DNA from: JASBTN01 sp965228805 | Lineage (GTDB): Bacteria > Pseudomonadota > Alphaproteobacteria > Rhodobacterales > Rhodobacteraceae | Length of the DNA stretch: 64,000 nt | Reading direction: 5' to 3' | Assembly (NCBI RefSeq): GCF_965228805.1 | Contig: NZ_CBDDIE010000003.1 | Location: forward strand, 3,410,001-3,474,000 | In this document: positions 42,656 to 52,112 of the stretch, one piece after another | Numbering within the stretch: the stretch's first letter is position 1 | Layout of the letters: each line of letters opens with the position of its first letter | Notes under the pieces: model-generated | What the model saw: the letters and a program-made list of their open reading frames with translations, nothing else | What the model was told of the DNA's origin: nothing | Database searches by the model: none | Translations under genes and position numbers: made by a program

Positions 42656-45244
42656 TCAGTAAAGCCCGCCCGAGGACAGCGACCCAAAATCCGCCTTGTC
42701 CGGGATCACCACCACTTCGCCATCCGAGGTCACGACCTCTTCGCCGCTGTCGGTCTGCACGGTTCCCCCGGTGCCCTGCCCGTCGGTATTGAGGAACAGT
42801 GGCAGGTTCGACCCCATCGCGAAACCACCATCGAACATGACGCCGAACAGCGGCTCTTCGCCATCGCGGAAATACTCCGCCACAACGTGGTCGCCACCGG
42901 CCTCATCGGGTAGGCGCGCGCCTGTGAACCGGTCGATCTTGATGAAATGGCCGCCCTCTGGCACGTCGAAGGGTCCGCCGCCGTACTTTGCCACCGCTTC
43001 GTCCATGAACTGGTCGAAAACCGGGCCACACATGCCGCCACCGGAGGCACCGGGCATGGTGCGCGGGCGGTCGTAGCCGATGTAGCAGCCCGCCACGATG
43101 TTCGAGGTAAAGCCGACGAACCACGCGTCCTTGGCGTCATTGGTGGTACCGGTCTTGCCCGCGACGGGCACCGGCAGGGTGACCCGCCCGGCGGCCGTGC
43201 CGCGCTGCACCACGCCACGCATCATCGAGGTGAGCTGATAGGCGGTGATCGCATCCATCACCCGTTCGCGGTCCGAAGTAATGCGCGGGCCATACCCCAC
43301 ATCCAGCGCCGCCGTGCGGCAGTCCACGCAGGCGCGCTGATCATGACGATAGACCGTGCGGCCCCAGCGGTCCTGCACCCGGTCGACCAGGGTCGGCTCC
43401 ACCCGCTCGCCGCCGTTGGCGAACATCGCGTAGGCCGCGACCATGCGGAACAGGGTGGTTTCCTCGGCCCCCAGCGAGTTCGCCAGGAACGGGTTCATGC
43501 GGTCATAGACGCCGAAACGCTCGGCATAGCCAGCGACCAGGTCCATGCCGATCTCCTGCGCCAGACGCACGGTCATCAGGTTGCGCGACTGTTCGATGCC
43601 CGTGCGCAGGGGCGTCGGGCCATAGAATTCGCGCGAGGCGTTCTGCGGGCGCCAGATGCCTGCGCCGGTATCCACCTCGATCGGTGCGTCGATCAGCACC
43701 GTCGCCGGGGAAAACCCGCTATCCAGCGCGGCGGCATAGACGAAGGGCTTGAAGCTTGACCCCGGCTGGCGCGTGGCCTGGGTGGCGCGGTTGAACACCG
43801 AATGCTGGTAGCTGAACCCGCCCTGCATCGCGATCACACGCCCTGTATTCACGTCCATCGCCATGAAAGCGCCTTGCACCAGCGGCACCTGGCGCAGGGT
43901 CCAGCGGATGAAGCTGCCATCCGCGTCCTTGGTCATGGCACGTACCAGTACCACTTCGCCCTCGCGCAACAGGTCACCGGCAACCCGGGCGCGTGATCCG
44001 GCACTCTCGGTCTCGTCATCCCAGCGGCGCGCCCATTGCACGTCCTTGGCCGGGATCCAGTGACCATCCTCATCCTCTTCCACACCCTCGATGCCGATAC
44101 GCGCATCATTGTTGCCAACACGCAAAACGACGGCGACATGCCAGCCGGGAATGTCGCGGGGCATCTCGGTCTCGGCCAGAGCCGCGCGCCAAGTGGCCTC
44201 ATCCGCCATCTGCTCGGGCGTCAGCGTCACGCCGGTCGGACGCCAGATGCCGCGGTCGCGATCGTACTTCTCAAGTCCGGCGCGCAGGGCGGCCGCGGCT
44301 TCCAGCTGTAGCTCGGGATCGACCGTGGCGCGGATCGACAGCCCGCCGTTGAAGAACTCGTCCTCGCCGAAGTTGCGGCTGAGCTGGCGGCGGATCTCAT
44401 CGGTGAAATAGTCGCGCGCAGGCATGGTCGAACGGAAGGACGGGATATCACCGGTCTGCACCGTGCGGATCGGGGTCGCAACGGCGGTCTCGTATTCCGC
44501 CTGGGTCAGATACCCGTTTTCCTTCATTTCCTCGAGCACGTAGTCGCGGCGCTTCAGCGCCTCGTCATAGTTCTTGGCCGGATTGTAGCTGTAGGGCGCC
44601 TTGGGGTGGATGGCGAGGAAAGCGGCCTCTTCGGGCGTCAGGTCTTCCAGAAGCTTGTTGAAATAGCTCTGCGCGGCGGCGGCGACACCGAAGCTGCGCA
44701 CGCCCAAGTCGATCTCATTCAGGTAGAGCGCCAGGATCTCGTCCTTCGACAACACGCTTTCCAGGCGCACGGACAGGATCAGCTCCTTGATCTTGCGCTC
44801 GGCGCGGCGGTCGGAAGACAGAAGGAAGTTCTTCACCACCTGCTGGCCAATCGTGGACGCACCGCGGATGCGGCCGCCCTGAGCAGCCTCCAGCGCGGCG
44901 GCGGCGATGCCGCGAATGTCGAAGCCCTGGTGCTTGTAGAAATTCTTGTCCTCGGCCGAAATGAAGGCCCATTTCACCAGGTCCGGGATCTGTTCCGGCG
45001 GGGTGTAGAGGCGCCGCTCGCGGGCGAACTCATCCATCAGGCGGCCTTCGCGGTCATAGATCCGGCTGATCGTGGCAGGCGTGTAGTTGGACAGCTGCTC
45101 GTGGCTGGGCAGGTCCAGCGAATAGGCATAGAACACGCCGCCGATCAGCAGCGCGCCCATGAAGATGGACATGGTGATCCAGGTGAAAATGGACCCGAAG
45201 AAACCAAGAATGAAGCGGACCACGCGCGCCCCCTTTTGTGCCAC
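42656..45244 (-). CDS. mrcA: Penicillin-binding protein 1A (bifunctional peptidoglycan synthase)
   Basis: An 862-residue class A PBP. One N-terminal membrane anchor (~10-40). The glycosyltransferase domain has ISAEDKNFYKHQGFD and GASTIGQQVVKNFLL. An OB-like/odd domain spans ~320-430. The transpeptidase domain has SSFK (QPGSSFKPFVYA, ~residue 497), SRN-type motif (EQSRNLMTVRLA) and KTGTT (~residue 694). It polymerises and cross-links cell-wall glycan in the periplasm. The start is GTG at 45244; a long leader separates it from rne downstream. Confidence 0.95.
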   Translation of the reverse strand: MAQKGARVVRFILGFFGSIFTWITMSIFMGALLIGGVFYAYSLDLPSHEQLSNYTPATISRIYDREGRLMDEFARERRLYTPPEQIPDLVKWAFISAEDKNFYKHQGFDIRGIAAAALEAAQGGRIRGASTIGQQVVKNFLLSSDRRAERKIKELILSVRLESVLSKDEILALYLNEIDLGVRSFGVAAAAQSYFNKLLEDLTPEEAAFLAIHPKAPYSYNPAKNYDEALKRRDYVLEEMKENGYLTQAEYETAVATPIRTVQTGDIPSFRSTMPARDYFTDEIRRQLSRNFGEDEFFNGGLSIRATVDPELQLEAAAALRAGLEKYDRDRGIWRPTGVTLTPEQMADEATWRAALAETEMPRDIPGWHVAVVLRVGNNDARIGIEGVEEDEDGHWIPAKDVQWARRWDDETESAGSRARVAGDLLREGEVVLVRAMTKDADGSFIRWTLRQVPLVQGAFMAMDVNTGRVIAMQGGFSYQHSVFNRATQATRQPGSSFKPFVYAAALDSGFSPATVLIDAPIEVDTGAGIWRPQNASREFYGPTPLRTGIEQSRNLMTVRLAQEIGMDLVAGYAERFGVYDRMNPFLANSLGAEETTLFRMVAAYAMFANGGERVEPTLVDRVQDRWGRTVYRHDQRACVDCRTAALDVGYGPRITSDRERVMDAITAYQLTSMMRGVVQRGTAAGRVTLPVPVAGKTGTTNDAKDAWFVGFTSNIVAGCYIGYDRPRTMPGASGGGMCGPVFDQFMDEAVAKYGGGPFDVPEGGHFIKIDRFTGARLPDEAGGDHVVAEYFRDGEEPLFGVMFDGGFAMGSNLPLFLNTDGQGTGGTVQTDSGEEVVTSDGEVVVIPDKADFGSLSSGGLY

Positions 45245-45376
45245 GTCTGCCCCCTATATCGGGTGGCGGCACGGGGGTCAAAACCCCTGAGGTGAATTTT
45301 CGGCGGGGACACGCCGGTTTGTGTCGTCTTTTCAGGGTCCTCTTGCCCACGCCGGGGCTGCCTGTCACGAGGGGGC

Positions 45377-45988
45377 ATGAGCAGTCCCGAAATGATCCTG
45401 GAAACCTATGAGTCGGTGGCCGAAGGGTTCGCCCGCGCCCGCAACCGCAGCCTGTTCGAGCGTAAGTGGCTCGACCGGCTGCTCAATCACGCCCCGGCCC
45501 GCCTGCCCGCGCGCCGTGTGCTGGACCTGGGCTGCGGCCCGGGCCTGCCGATTGCCGCCTACCTGTCGGATCGCGGCTGCGCGGTGACCGGCGTGGATGG
45601 TGCGGCCTCGATGGTGGCGCTGTTTCGCCGAAACCTTCCGCGTGCCACGGGGGTGGAGGATGACATGCGCGGGCTGGATCTGGGCGAGAAGTTCGAGGTC
45701 GTGCTGGCCTGGAACTCGTTCTTTCATCTGTCGGCCGACGATCAGCGCGGCATGTTCGCGACCTTCGCGGCCCACGCCGCGCCCCGCGCGGTTCTGATGT
45801 TCACTTCGGGCCCCAGCGCCGGCGAGGCGATCGGCGAGGTCGAGGGCCAGCCGGTCTATCACGCGTCACTGGCCCCGGAAGAATACCGCAAGCTGTTGGT
45901 GGACAACGGGTTTGCGCCGATCTCCTTCACCCCGGAAGATCCGGAGTGTCATGGGCATTCTATCTGGCTAGCGCGATACATGGGGTGA
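45377..45988 (+). CDS. Class I SAM-dependent methyltransferase
   Basis: A 203-residue methyltransferase of the type 11/25 group: SAM motif I VLDLGCGPGLPIAAYL (about residues 48-63), motif II acidic VTGVDGAASMV, and post-motif VVLAWNSFFHLS. Substrate unknown. It lies alone, divergent from mrcA. Confidence 0.85.
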   Translation: MSSPEMILETYESVAEGFARARNRSLFERKWLDRLLNHAPARLPARRVLDLGCGPGLPIAAYLSDRGCAVTGVDGAASMVALFRRNLPRATGVEDDMRGLDLGEKFEVVLAWNSFFHLSADDQRGMFATFAAHAAPRAVLMFTSGPSAGEAIGEVEGQPVYHASLAPEEYRKLLVDNGFAPISFTPEDPECHGHSIWLARYMG

Positions 45989-46040
45989 GCGCCGCCTCGG
46001 TGTCCTCGACCTATCGGTGATTTCCTCGTTGTCCAGGATC

Positions 46041-46868
46041 TCAGTCCGCAACCACCCTGGCCGCCTGCCGACCCAGCCCGTCGATGGTCAGGCTAATCTC
46101 ATCCCCATCACGCAGATAGGTCGGCGGGGTCCTGCCCATGCCCACACCCGGCGGGGTGCCGGTGGCGATCACGTCGCCCGGGTGCAGGGTCATCAGCTGG
46201 CTGAGATAGGAAATCACCTGCGCCACGCCAAAGATCATCTTCGACGTATTGCCCGTCTGCATGCGCTGACCGTTCACCTCCAGCGCCATGTCCAGGTCCT
46301 GCGGGTCGCCAACCTCATCCGGCGTGACCAGCCACGGACCAATCGGGCCGAACGTGTCGCAGCTCTTGCCCTTGGTCCACTGCCCCGCACGCTCGATCTG
46401 GTATTCGCGTTCCGAAACGTCATTGACCAGCACATAGCCCGCCACATGGTCCAGCGCCTCGGCTTCGGGTACATATTTCGCGGGCTTGCCGATCACCACG
46501 CCCAGCTCGACCTCCCAATCGGTTTTCTGTGAGCCGCGCGGCAGGCGGATGGGATCGTTCGGCCCGCAAATGGCCGATGTCGCCTTCAGGAACAGGATCG
46601 GCTCGGGTGGCGCGTCCATGCCCGCCTCTTCGGCGTGGTCCGAGTAATTCAGACCAATGCAGAGGAACTTGCCCACACCGGTCACCGGTGGGCCCAAACG
46701 AGGTGTTCCCTCGACCAGAGGCAGGCTTTCGGGGTCCACGTCCGGCAGATCAGCAAGCACCGACCCCGACAGGTCCGTCACCAGGCCCGACAGGTCGCGC
46801 AGCCGCCCCTGCCCGTCCAGCACGCCGGGCTTTTCCGCCCCCTCTGCCCCAAATCTTACAAAACGCAT
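46041..46868 (-). CDS. Fumarylacetoacetate hydrolase (FAH) family enzyme
   Basis: A 275-residue metal-dependent hydrolase/decarboxylase. The metal-binding acidic residues are in DWEVELGVVIG and the VNDVSEREYQ block; the start of the catalytic domain is CIGLNYSDHAEEAG. TGTPPGVGMG marks the C-terminal loop. Members include ureidoglycolate lyase, acylpyruvases and HpaG-type isomerase/decarboxylases; the length and GQWTKGKSCDTFGPIGPWL segment favour the ureidoglycolate-lyase/2-hydroxyhepta-dienoate-type subgroup. No pathway genes are adjacent. Confidence 0.88.
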   Translation of the reverse strand: MRFVRFGAEGAEKPGVLDGQGRLRDLSGLVTDLSGSVLADLPDVDPESLPLVEGTPRLGPPVTGVGKFLCIGLNYSDHAEEAGMDAPPEPILFLKATSAICGPNDPIRLPRGSQKTDWEVELGVVIGKPAKYVPEAEALDHVAGYVLVNDVSEREYQIERAGQWTKGKSCDTFGPIGPWLVTPDEVGDPQDLDMALEVNGQRMQTGNTSKMIFGVAQVISYLSQLMTLHPGDVIATGTPPGVGMGRTPPTYLRDGDEISLTIDGLGRQAARVVAD

Positions 46869-46969
46869 ACCAGTCTCCTTCTTTGCGCCGACCCTAGCCG
46901 CGTGCGGGGCGATTGCAACCGCTCCGCCCCCATCCTATGTCTTGGCGAACAGACAATTTCGGAGCCGAC

Positions 46970-48796
46970 ATGACCCGCGCCATTCCCTCGCCGCTTTACG
47001 ATGCAAATGCCACTGCCGGGGGCCAGCCCCTGGGCGATCTGCCCGAATGGGACCTGACGGACCTCTACGCCGCGCCGGATGCGCCGGAACTGGCGCGCGA
47101 TCTGGACTGGCTGGACCAGGCCTGCCCCGAGTTTGCCGCCACCTACCAGAGCAAGCTGGCCGAGCTGGACGCGGCGGGCATGCTGGCCTGTATCGCGGCT
47201 TACGAAAAGATCGACATGACCTCCGGCCGGATCATGTCCTATGCCGGGCTGCGCTATTACCAGAACACCACGGATGCCGAACGCGCGCAGTTCCTGCAGA
47301 ACTGCCAGGAGCGCATCACCGATGCTTCCGCCGCGCTGGTCTTCTTCACGCTGGAGATCAACCGGATCGAGGATGAGGCGCTGGATGCGCTGTTCGCTGC
47401 CGACGCCGCATTGGCCCGCTACAAACCGATCTTCGACCGGCTGCGCGCCATGCGCCCGCACCAGCTGTCTGATGAGCTGGAACAGTTCCTGCACGACCAG
47501 TCCACCGTTGGCGCCGCTGCCTGGAACAAGCTGTTTGACGAGACCATCGCAGGGCTTCTGTTCGAAATCGACGGCGAGGAGGTCAACCTTGAGGCCTGCC
47601 TGAACCAGCTGACCGAACAGGACCGCGCCAAACGCGAGGCCGCCGCGCATGAACTGGCCCGCGTCTTCGGCGAGAACGTCAAGACCTTCGCCCGTGTGCA
47701 CAATACCCTGGCCAAGGAGAAAGAAATCGAGGACCGCTGGCGCCAGATGCCGACCCCGCAGACCGGGCGCCACCTGTCGAACCATGTCGAGGCCGAGGTG
47801 GTCGAGGCGCTGCGCAACGCCGTGGTCGCGGCCTATCCGAAACTCTCGCACCGCTATTACGAGCTGAAACGCAAGTGGCTGGGGCTGGATGTCATGCAGG
47901 TCTGGGACCGAAATGCGCCCCTGCCGATGGAGGACGACGCGGTAGTCAACTGGGACCAGGCGCGTGCGACCGTTATGGAGGCCTATGGCGCCTTCGATCC
48001 GAAAATGGCCGAGCTGGCCGAGCCCTTCTTCGACAAGGGCTGGATCGACGCGGGCGTGAAACCGGGCAAGGCCCCCGGTGCCTTCGCCCACCCGACCGTC
48101 ACCAACGTGCACCCTTACGTGATGCTGAACTACCTGGGCAAACCGCGCGACGTCATGACGCTGGCCCATGAGCTGGGCCACGGCGTGCACCAGGTGCTGG
48201 CGGCGGATCAGGGCGAGCTTTTGTCCTCCACCCCGCTGACCCTGGCCGAAACCGCGTCCGTGTTTGGCGAGATGCTGACCTTCCGCAAACTGCTGGACGC
48301 GGCCGAGACACCAGAACAGAAGAAGGTTCTTCTGGCCGGCAAGGTCGAGGACATGATCAACACGGTCGTGCGCCAGATCGCCTTCTATGACTTCGAATGC
48401 AAACTGCACGCCGCCCGCGCCGAGGGTGAACTGACCCCCGACGACATCAACGCCCTGTGGATGTCGGTGCAGGCGGAAAGCCTGGGCGAAGCCTTTGAAT
48501 TCATGCCTGGGTACGAGACCTTCTGGGCCTATATCCCCCACTTCGTGCACTCGCCCTTCTACGTCTACGCCTATGCCTTCGGCGACGGGCTGGTGAACGC
48601 GCTCTACGCGGTCTATGCGGAGGGCGACCCGGACTTCCAGGCCAAGTATTTCGAGATGCTGCGCGCCGGTGGCTCGAAACACCACTCAGACCTGCTGGCC
48701 CCCTTCGGGCTGGACGCCTCGGATCCCGCGTTCTGGGACAAGGGGCTCAGCATGATTTCGGGCTTCATTGACGAGCTGGAGGCGATGGAGGGGTGA
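46970..48796 (+). CDS. pepF: Oligoendopeptidase F (M3 family)
   Basis: Cytoplasmic zinc metallopeptidase degrading oligopeptides; 608 residues. The zinc site HExxH is in TLAHELGHGVHQ (about residue 404), and the third ligand glutamate is in LAETASVFGEM. The start at 46970 removes a non-conserved stretch. It ends in a GTGA overlap with an acetyltransferase gene. A degenerate copy of its last ~60 bp recurs after that gene (49266-49325). Confidence 0.93.
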   Translation: MTRAIPSPLYDANATAGGQPLGDLPEWDLTDLYAAPDAPELARDLDWLDQACPEFAATYQSKLAELDAAGMLACIAAYEKIDMTSGRIMSYAGLRYYQNTTDAERAQFLQNCQERITDASAALVFFTLEINRIEDEALDALFAADAALARYKPIFDRLRAMRPHQLSDELEQFLHDQSTVGAAAWNKLFDETIAGLLFEIDGEEVNLEACLNQLTEQDRAKREAAAHELARVFGENVKTFARVHNTLAKEKEIEDRWRQMPTPQTGRHLSNHVEAEVVEALRNAVVAAYPKLSHRYYELKRKWLGLDVMQVWDRNAPLPMEDDAVVNWDQARATVMEAYGAFDPKMAELAEPFFDKGWIDAGVKPGKAPGAFAHPTVTNVHPYVMLNYLGKPRDVMTLAHELGHGVHQVLAADQGELLSSTPLTLAETASVFGEMLTFRKLLDAAETPEQKKVLLAGKVEDMINTVVRQIAFYDFECKLHAARAEGELTPDDINALWMSVQAESLGEAFEFMPGYETFWAYIPHFVHSPFYVYAYAFGDGLVNALYAVYAEGDPDFQAKYFEMLRAGGSKHHSDLLAPFGLDASDPAFWDKGLSMISGFIDELEAMEG

Positions 48797-49281
48797 GCAC
48801 CTACACCCTACGCTCAGCAACACCAGAGGACGCCGCCGGGATCAGCGGCGTCCTGATGGCAATTGTGGCAGCGGGCAAACGCACGAAAGCGGCGGATGAG
48901 GCCTTTGTGCTGACCCATTACGTCGAAGACCCCGAGCGCCTGCAATGCACCGTCGCGGTGGAGGCAGATGGCACCGTCCTGGGCTTTCAATCGCTGAAAT
49001 GCGCCACGCCAGGCAATGTCTATGGCACGCCCGTGGGCTGGGGCATCATCGGCACCCATATCCACCCGGGTGCCGCCCGGCGCGGGGTGGGCAAGGCGCT
49101 TTGGACGGAAAGCCTGAGGGTCGCCGGGGAGGCCGGCTTGGCCTCCATCGAGGCGCTGATCGGGGCAGGCAACCTGGAAGGCATCGGCTATTACGAGGCC
49201 ATGGGGTTCCGCACCTACCGGCTGGAACCGGGCGCGGTGGGCAAGCGGTTCGATCTGGTGTCTCCGGGACAAGCAGGATGA
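48793..49281 (+). CDS. GNAT-family N-acetyltransferase (phosphinothricin-type)
   Basis: A 162-residue GNAT protein: acetyl-CoA loop HPGAARRGVGKALW (about residues 91-104) and the C-terminal NLEGIGYYEAMGFRTYR motif. It begins with GTG overlapping the pepF stop. The last codons lie in a copy of the pepF 3' end, so its C-terminus may have been made by the duplication. Substrate unknown. Confidence 0.87.
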   Translation: MSTYTLRSATPEDAAGISGVLMAIVAAGKRTKAADEAFVLTHYVEDPERLQCTVAVEADGTVLGFQSLKCATPGNVYGTPVGWGIIGTHIHPGAARRGVGKALWTESLRVAGEAGLASIEALIGAGNLEGIGYYEAMGFRTYRLEPGAVGKRFDLVSPGQAG

Positions 49282-49325
49282 TTCCGGTATCATTGACGAG
49301 CTGAAGGCAATGGGGGGTAAACCTA
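49266..49325 (+). repeat. Degenerate second copy of the pepF 3' end
   Basis: The block GGGACAAG...ATGATT...CATTGACGAGCTG-AGGC-ATGG-GGG matches 48735-48793 with several substitutions and a short deletion. It flanks the acetyltransferase gene as an imperfect ~60-bp direct repeat. Confidence 0.75.
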
Positions 49326-49853
49326 CCGCCTGTACAATTTGGTTGAGATGAACCCGTTGATTGCGCGGCAATTGTCGCGGTCAACGGGGGCCGAGAGCCG
49401 TGCGCGGTGGCAGAGCGTCCCGTCAAACACAGCTTCAAGATTGCCAACATCACCCCAGACATCGAAATACAGGACCTCTAGCGTGAACGGGTTTCCACGA
49501 CTGCTCCAAAACGGGCCGCTCATCCCTTGCGGAAGAAAGAGCATGTCCCCGGCCCGAAGGAAGCTGCCTTGACCCTCCTGTTGCACCAATAGGAGCTCGA
49601 AACTGATCGAATCCTGGTTGGGCTGTGCCGCATCGGCAACCGCTTGAATGGCGATTTCATAGCCCAGTCGCACCGGATCGAACTCGCCCGAGTGAACCGG
49701 CCCGGATTGCCGCTCGATCGTGACAACCTGCCAGGATCTGAGCCCGCCCTGCCAATTGGCATCAACCTGTCCGACCACCTGCGCATGGCCCTGCCCGGAC
49801 CCGAGGCAGACCAGCAGAAGCGCCAAGACAAGACACAAACCGCGACCACGCAT
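49323..49853 (-). CDS. Exported protein of unknown function
   Basis: A 176-residue protein with a clear signal peptide (LCLVLALLLVCLGSGQGHAQ, cleaved about residue 24). The mature part is beta-rich with two cysteines near 148 and 162, possibly a disulfide. I do not recognise the family. It lies alone on the minus strand. Confidence 0.65.
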   Translation of the reverse strand: MRGRGLCLVLALLLVCLGSGQGHAQVVGQVDANWQGGLRSWQVVTIERQSGPVHSGEFDPVRLGYEIAIQAVADAAQPNQDSISFELLLVQQEGQGSFLRAGDMLFLPQGMSGPFWSSRGNPFTLEVLYFDVWGDVGNLEAVFDGTLCHRARLSAPVDRDNCRAINGFISTKLYRR

Positions 49854-50000
49854 GCGCTCAGGCTAGCCCATGGCGCGGTGGAGTGACAATCTGGAAGGTA
49901 TCCGGCCCACGAGGGATGGGACTTCGCACCTGCCACCTGCAACTGCGGTCCGGGCAAGCGGGTCGATCTGCCTCGAACCCTGCCCCCTGCCCCAACGGAA

Positions 50001-50030
50001 AACCCCGCGCCGTTCCTGACGCGGGGTTTC
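50001..50030 (-). terminator. Rho-independent terminator of the amidinotransferase gene
   Basis: Stem AACCCCGCG/CGCGGGGTT; on the minus strand followed by TTCCGTT. It starts about 20 bp after the gene's stop. Confidence 0.85.
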
Positions 50031-50050
50031 TGTTTTCAAAGGCCGGGCTT

Positions 50051-51172
50051 TCACAGGTTCGGGAAGTAATCCTCACACTCGCCGTCGCGATAGACATCCG
50101 CCGTGCAGCAGTGCAGGCCCCCGCCAAAGGCATAGGCGTCGCGCAGCTCGACCTCGACCACTTCCATGCCGAGCTTGTCCATCTGTTCGGCCTGGTAGAC
50201 TTCGGATTTCTCGACACAGACGGTTTTCGGGTCCAGCACCAGCACGTTCATGCTGAGCCAGGTCGAGGAATAGCACAGGGGCGGCGGGGTGTTGTGCGCG
50301 GGCTGGGCGGCGTCGACAATCTCCCAGCCGTTTTTGCTGAACATCTCGCGCTGTTCCTCCGGCAGGCGACGTTGCGGATTGTTGACGATCAGGCCTGGGC
50401 GCAGCGGGGTAAAGGTGGCGTCGATGTGGATCGGGTACGGATCGCCCGGGAAGTTCACCGTGTGCACGCGGTGATCAGGGAAGTGGCGACGCAGCCATTC
50501 GATGCCCTTGAGGTTGGTGGTAAACCCGTGCTGCACCACCAGGTCACGGCCGAAACGCAAGACGTCTGCGGCGTCGAACAGCGGCTCCTCCTCGGTGGTG
50601 ACAAAGAACTTCTCGGCGGCCCATTCCAGGCGTTTTGCCACACCGATCTTCTCGGACAGGTAATCCGGGTGATAGTCCGCGTCGGTCAGGCGCGGCTTCG
50701 GCGCGGCTTCGTGGCGGAACCGCGGATCTTCTTCCCAATACTTCTGCAATAGCGGCCGGTAGTTCAGATATTCGAACCAGCGGCAGCGATAGGACATGGT
50801 CGCTTCCAGCATCTCGTGCCCCACGGTCAGGAGCACATCGCGGGGCGGCATGCAACCGAACTGGCTGTCAGTGTGGAAGTCGGGCGTCGTCACCGGCTGC
50901 GAATGGTCGATGGACACGGGGCGGTCGACGCGAATGCCACGGCCACGCAGTTGGTCGGCAAAGTTGTCCAGAAGCTCGTTGGCGCGATCAATCGTCTCCT
51001 GCGGGCGGCGGCCCCACTGGCCGCGCATGTCGCTGTCCTCGGGCACCTTGGCGTCCAGCGCGGGTTCTTCCGGCGGGATATGACAATCATCGGCACGGCC
51101 CACGATCACATGGCGCAGCGTGTCCCATTCATTCCAGCTTTTGACTTCGGTTTTGTCCGGCGACCAGGCCAT
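50051..51172 (-). CDS. Glycine/inosamine amidinotransferase-like protein (AGAT family)
   Basis: A 373-residue guanidino-group-modifying enzyme strongly resembling L-arginine:glycine amidinotransferase. Blocks in order: EWDTLRHVIVGRADD, TPDFHTDSQFGCMPPRDVLL, EYLNYRPLL, FDAADVLRFGRDL (catalytic Asp), NLKGIEWLRRHF, PIHIDATFTPLRPG (catalytic His) and GGGLHCCTADVYR (catalytic Cys near 357). It transfers an amidino group from arginine to an acceptor amine. Compared with vertebrate AGAT, the PMHID segment is PIHID and the loop after the strand SSTWLSMNV is kept, so the acceptor may differ from glycine. No creatine or toxin genes are adjacent. Confidence 0.88.
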   Translation of the reverse strand: MAWSPDKTEVKSWNEWDTLRHVIVGRADDCHIPPEEPALDAKVPEDSDMRGQWGRRPQETIDRANELLDNFADQLRGRGIRVDRPVSIDHSQPVTTPDFHTDSQFGCMPPRDVLLTVGHEMLEATMSYRCRWFEYLNYRPLLQKYWEEDPRFRHEAAPKPRLTDADYHPDYLSEKIGVAKRLEWAAEKFFVTTEEEPLFDAADVLRFGRDLVVQHGFTTNLKGIEWLRRHFPDHRVHTVNFPGDPYPIHIDATFTPLRPGLIVNNPQRRLPEEQREMFSKNGWEIVDAAQPAHNTPPPLCYSSTWLSMNVLVLDPKTVCVEKSEVYQAEQMDKLGMEVVEVELRDAYAFGGGLHCCTADVYRDGECEDYFPNL

Positions 51173-51506
51173 GGGTGCCTCCCTTTGAGGGGAGACAAGG
51201 CGGGGCCTTCAATCTCCCGATTGAAAGTCCCGGCGTACAGGAGCGTGAATGGGGCAAGAGCGGATGCCCTGCGGCGACGCCATCGCCGACAAGCCCTCGC
51301 CGTGTCTTAGCACCGACCACCCCCGTGGGAAAGCTCATTTGCACGTCATGCGGGCGGTTCACCCAAGCGTCTGACAACCGCCTGTGACCTGCCCGCGTCC
51401 AGCTTTGTGACTTCGGCACACTGCGTCATTCCTTCAACTTGACATTGAACGCCCTTTGAGTTGAGTAGCCCATGAGCAATGCTATTCGAGGTAATTGGAG
51501 CCCCTC
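51173..51506. other. Divergent intergenic region with an inverted repeat
   Basis: About 330 bp between the AGAT-like gene and a small exported-protein gene. It contains the perfect 7+7 inverted repeat TTCAATC-TCCC-GATTGAA (51208-51225) close to the AGAT start, possibly an operator or a leader hairpin. No ORF is supported. Confidence 0.4.
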
Positions 51507-51944
51507 ATGAAATTCACCAAAGCGATTTCCACCACCATCCTTGCCGCCACCCTGGTCGCAGCGCTGCCCGCCCTGGCCCTGCCCAAAGGCGTGACCCGTC
51601 AGATCAAGGTTGATGACAGTTTCCACGACGGGGTGATCGGCTGGACCGCAACCGCGCCGCGCATGACCTATGTCTACAAGCTGATCAATGTGGATGGCAT
51701 GATCGAAGTCTGTGGCGCCTACGCGGTTGAACATGGTCCAAGTTCGTCTTTCAACCAGTTTCTGCGCGACAGTGCCTACAAAATCAACGGCAAGCGGGTC
51801 GTGAAGGGGTTGAAATACTGGAACCGCGTAAAGCTCAGCGAGCTGGGCGGTGCCGTGGCCAATTGCAAGAGCACCGGCGTTCCCGCCAATGCAGCAATTG
51901 GCGAAAAGGGCATCTCTTGGTCGCGCCGCGCTTATCGAATCTGA
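51507..51944 (+). CDS. Small exported protein of unknown function
   Basis: A 145-residue protein with a signal peptide (TTILAATLVAALPALA, cleaved about residue 24). The mature part has two cysteines (near 69 and 120) and a moderately basic C-terminal half. Not recognised. ATG 51507 is preferred because GGAG lies just before it. Confidence 0.7.
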   Translation: MKFTKAISTTILAATLVAALPALALPKGVTRQIKVDDSFHDGVIGWTATAPRMTYVYKLINVDGMIEVCGAYAVEHGPSSSFNQFLRDSAYKINGKRVVKGLKYWNRVKLSELGGAVANCKSTGVPANAAIGEKGISWSRRAYRI

Positions 51945-52079
51945 CCGTCGAAACACAGCCATCTCAGTGAACGAAGAAGCGCCACAAAGAACCTCCGCAA
52001 GTTCATTGACGCGCCGACCGTGTCATCTGCCCCCGCCATTTACGGGTCACGCCTTGTAACCTGAGATCACGTCAGACGG

Positions 52080-52112
52080 AAAAAACCTGAGCCGTCGCCC
52101 TCTCGGCGGCTC
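52080..52112 (-). terminator. Terminator overlapping the dksA-like stop codon
   Basis: On the minus strand: TGAGCCGCCG...CGACGGCTCA followed by GGTTTTTTCC. The stem starts at the stop codon. On the plus strand it could also end the 51507-51944 gene. Confidence 0.75.

Noticed and set aside
46856..48685. 609-codon minus-strand frame over pepF
   Set aside because: Antisense shadow; PepF has all M3 motifs in the plus frame.
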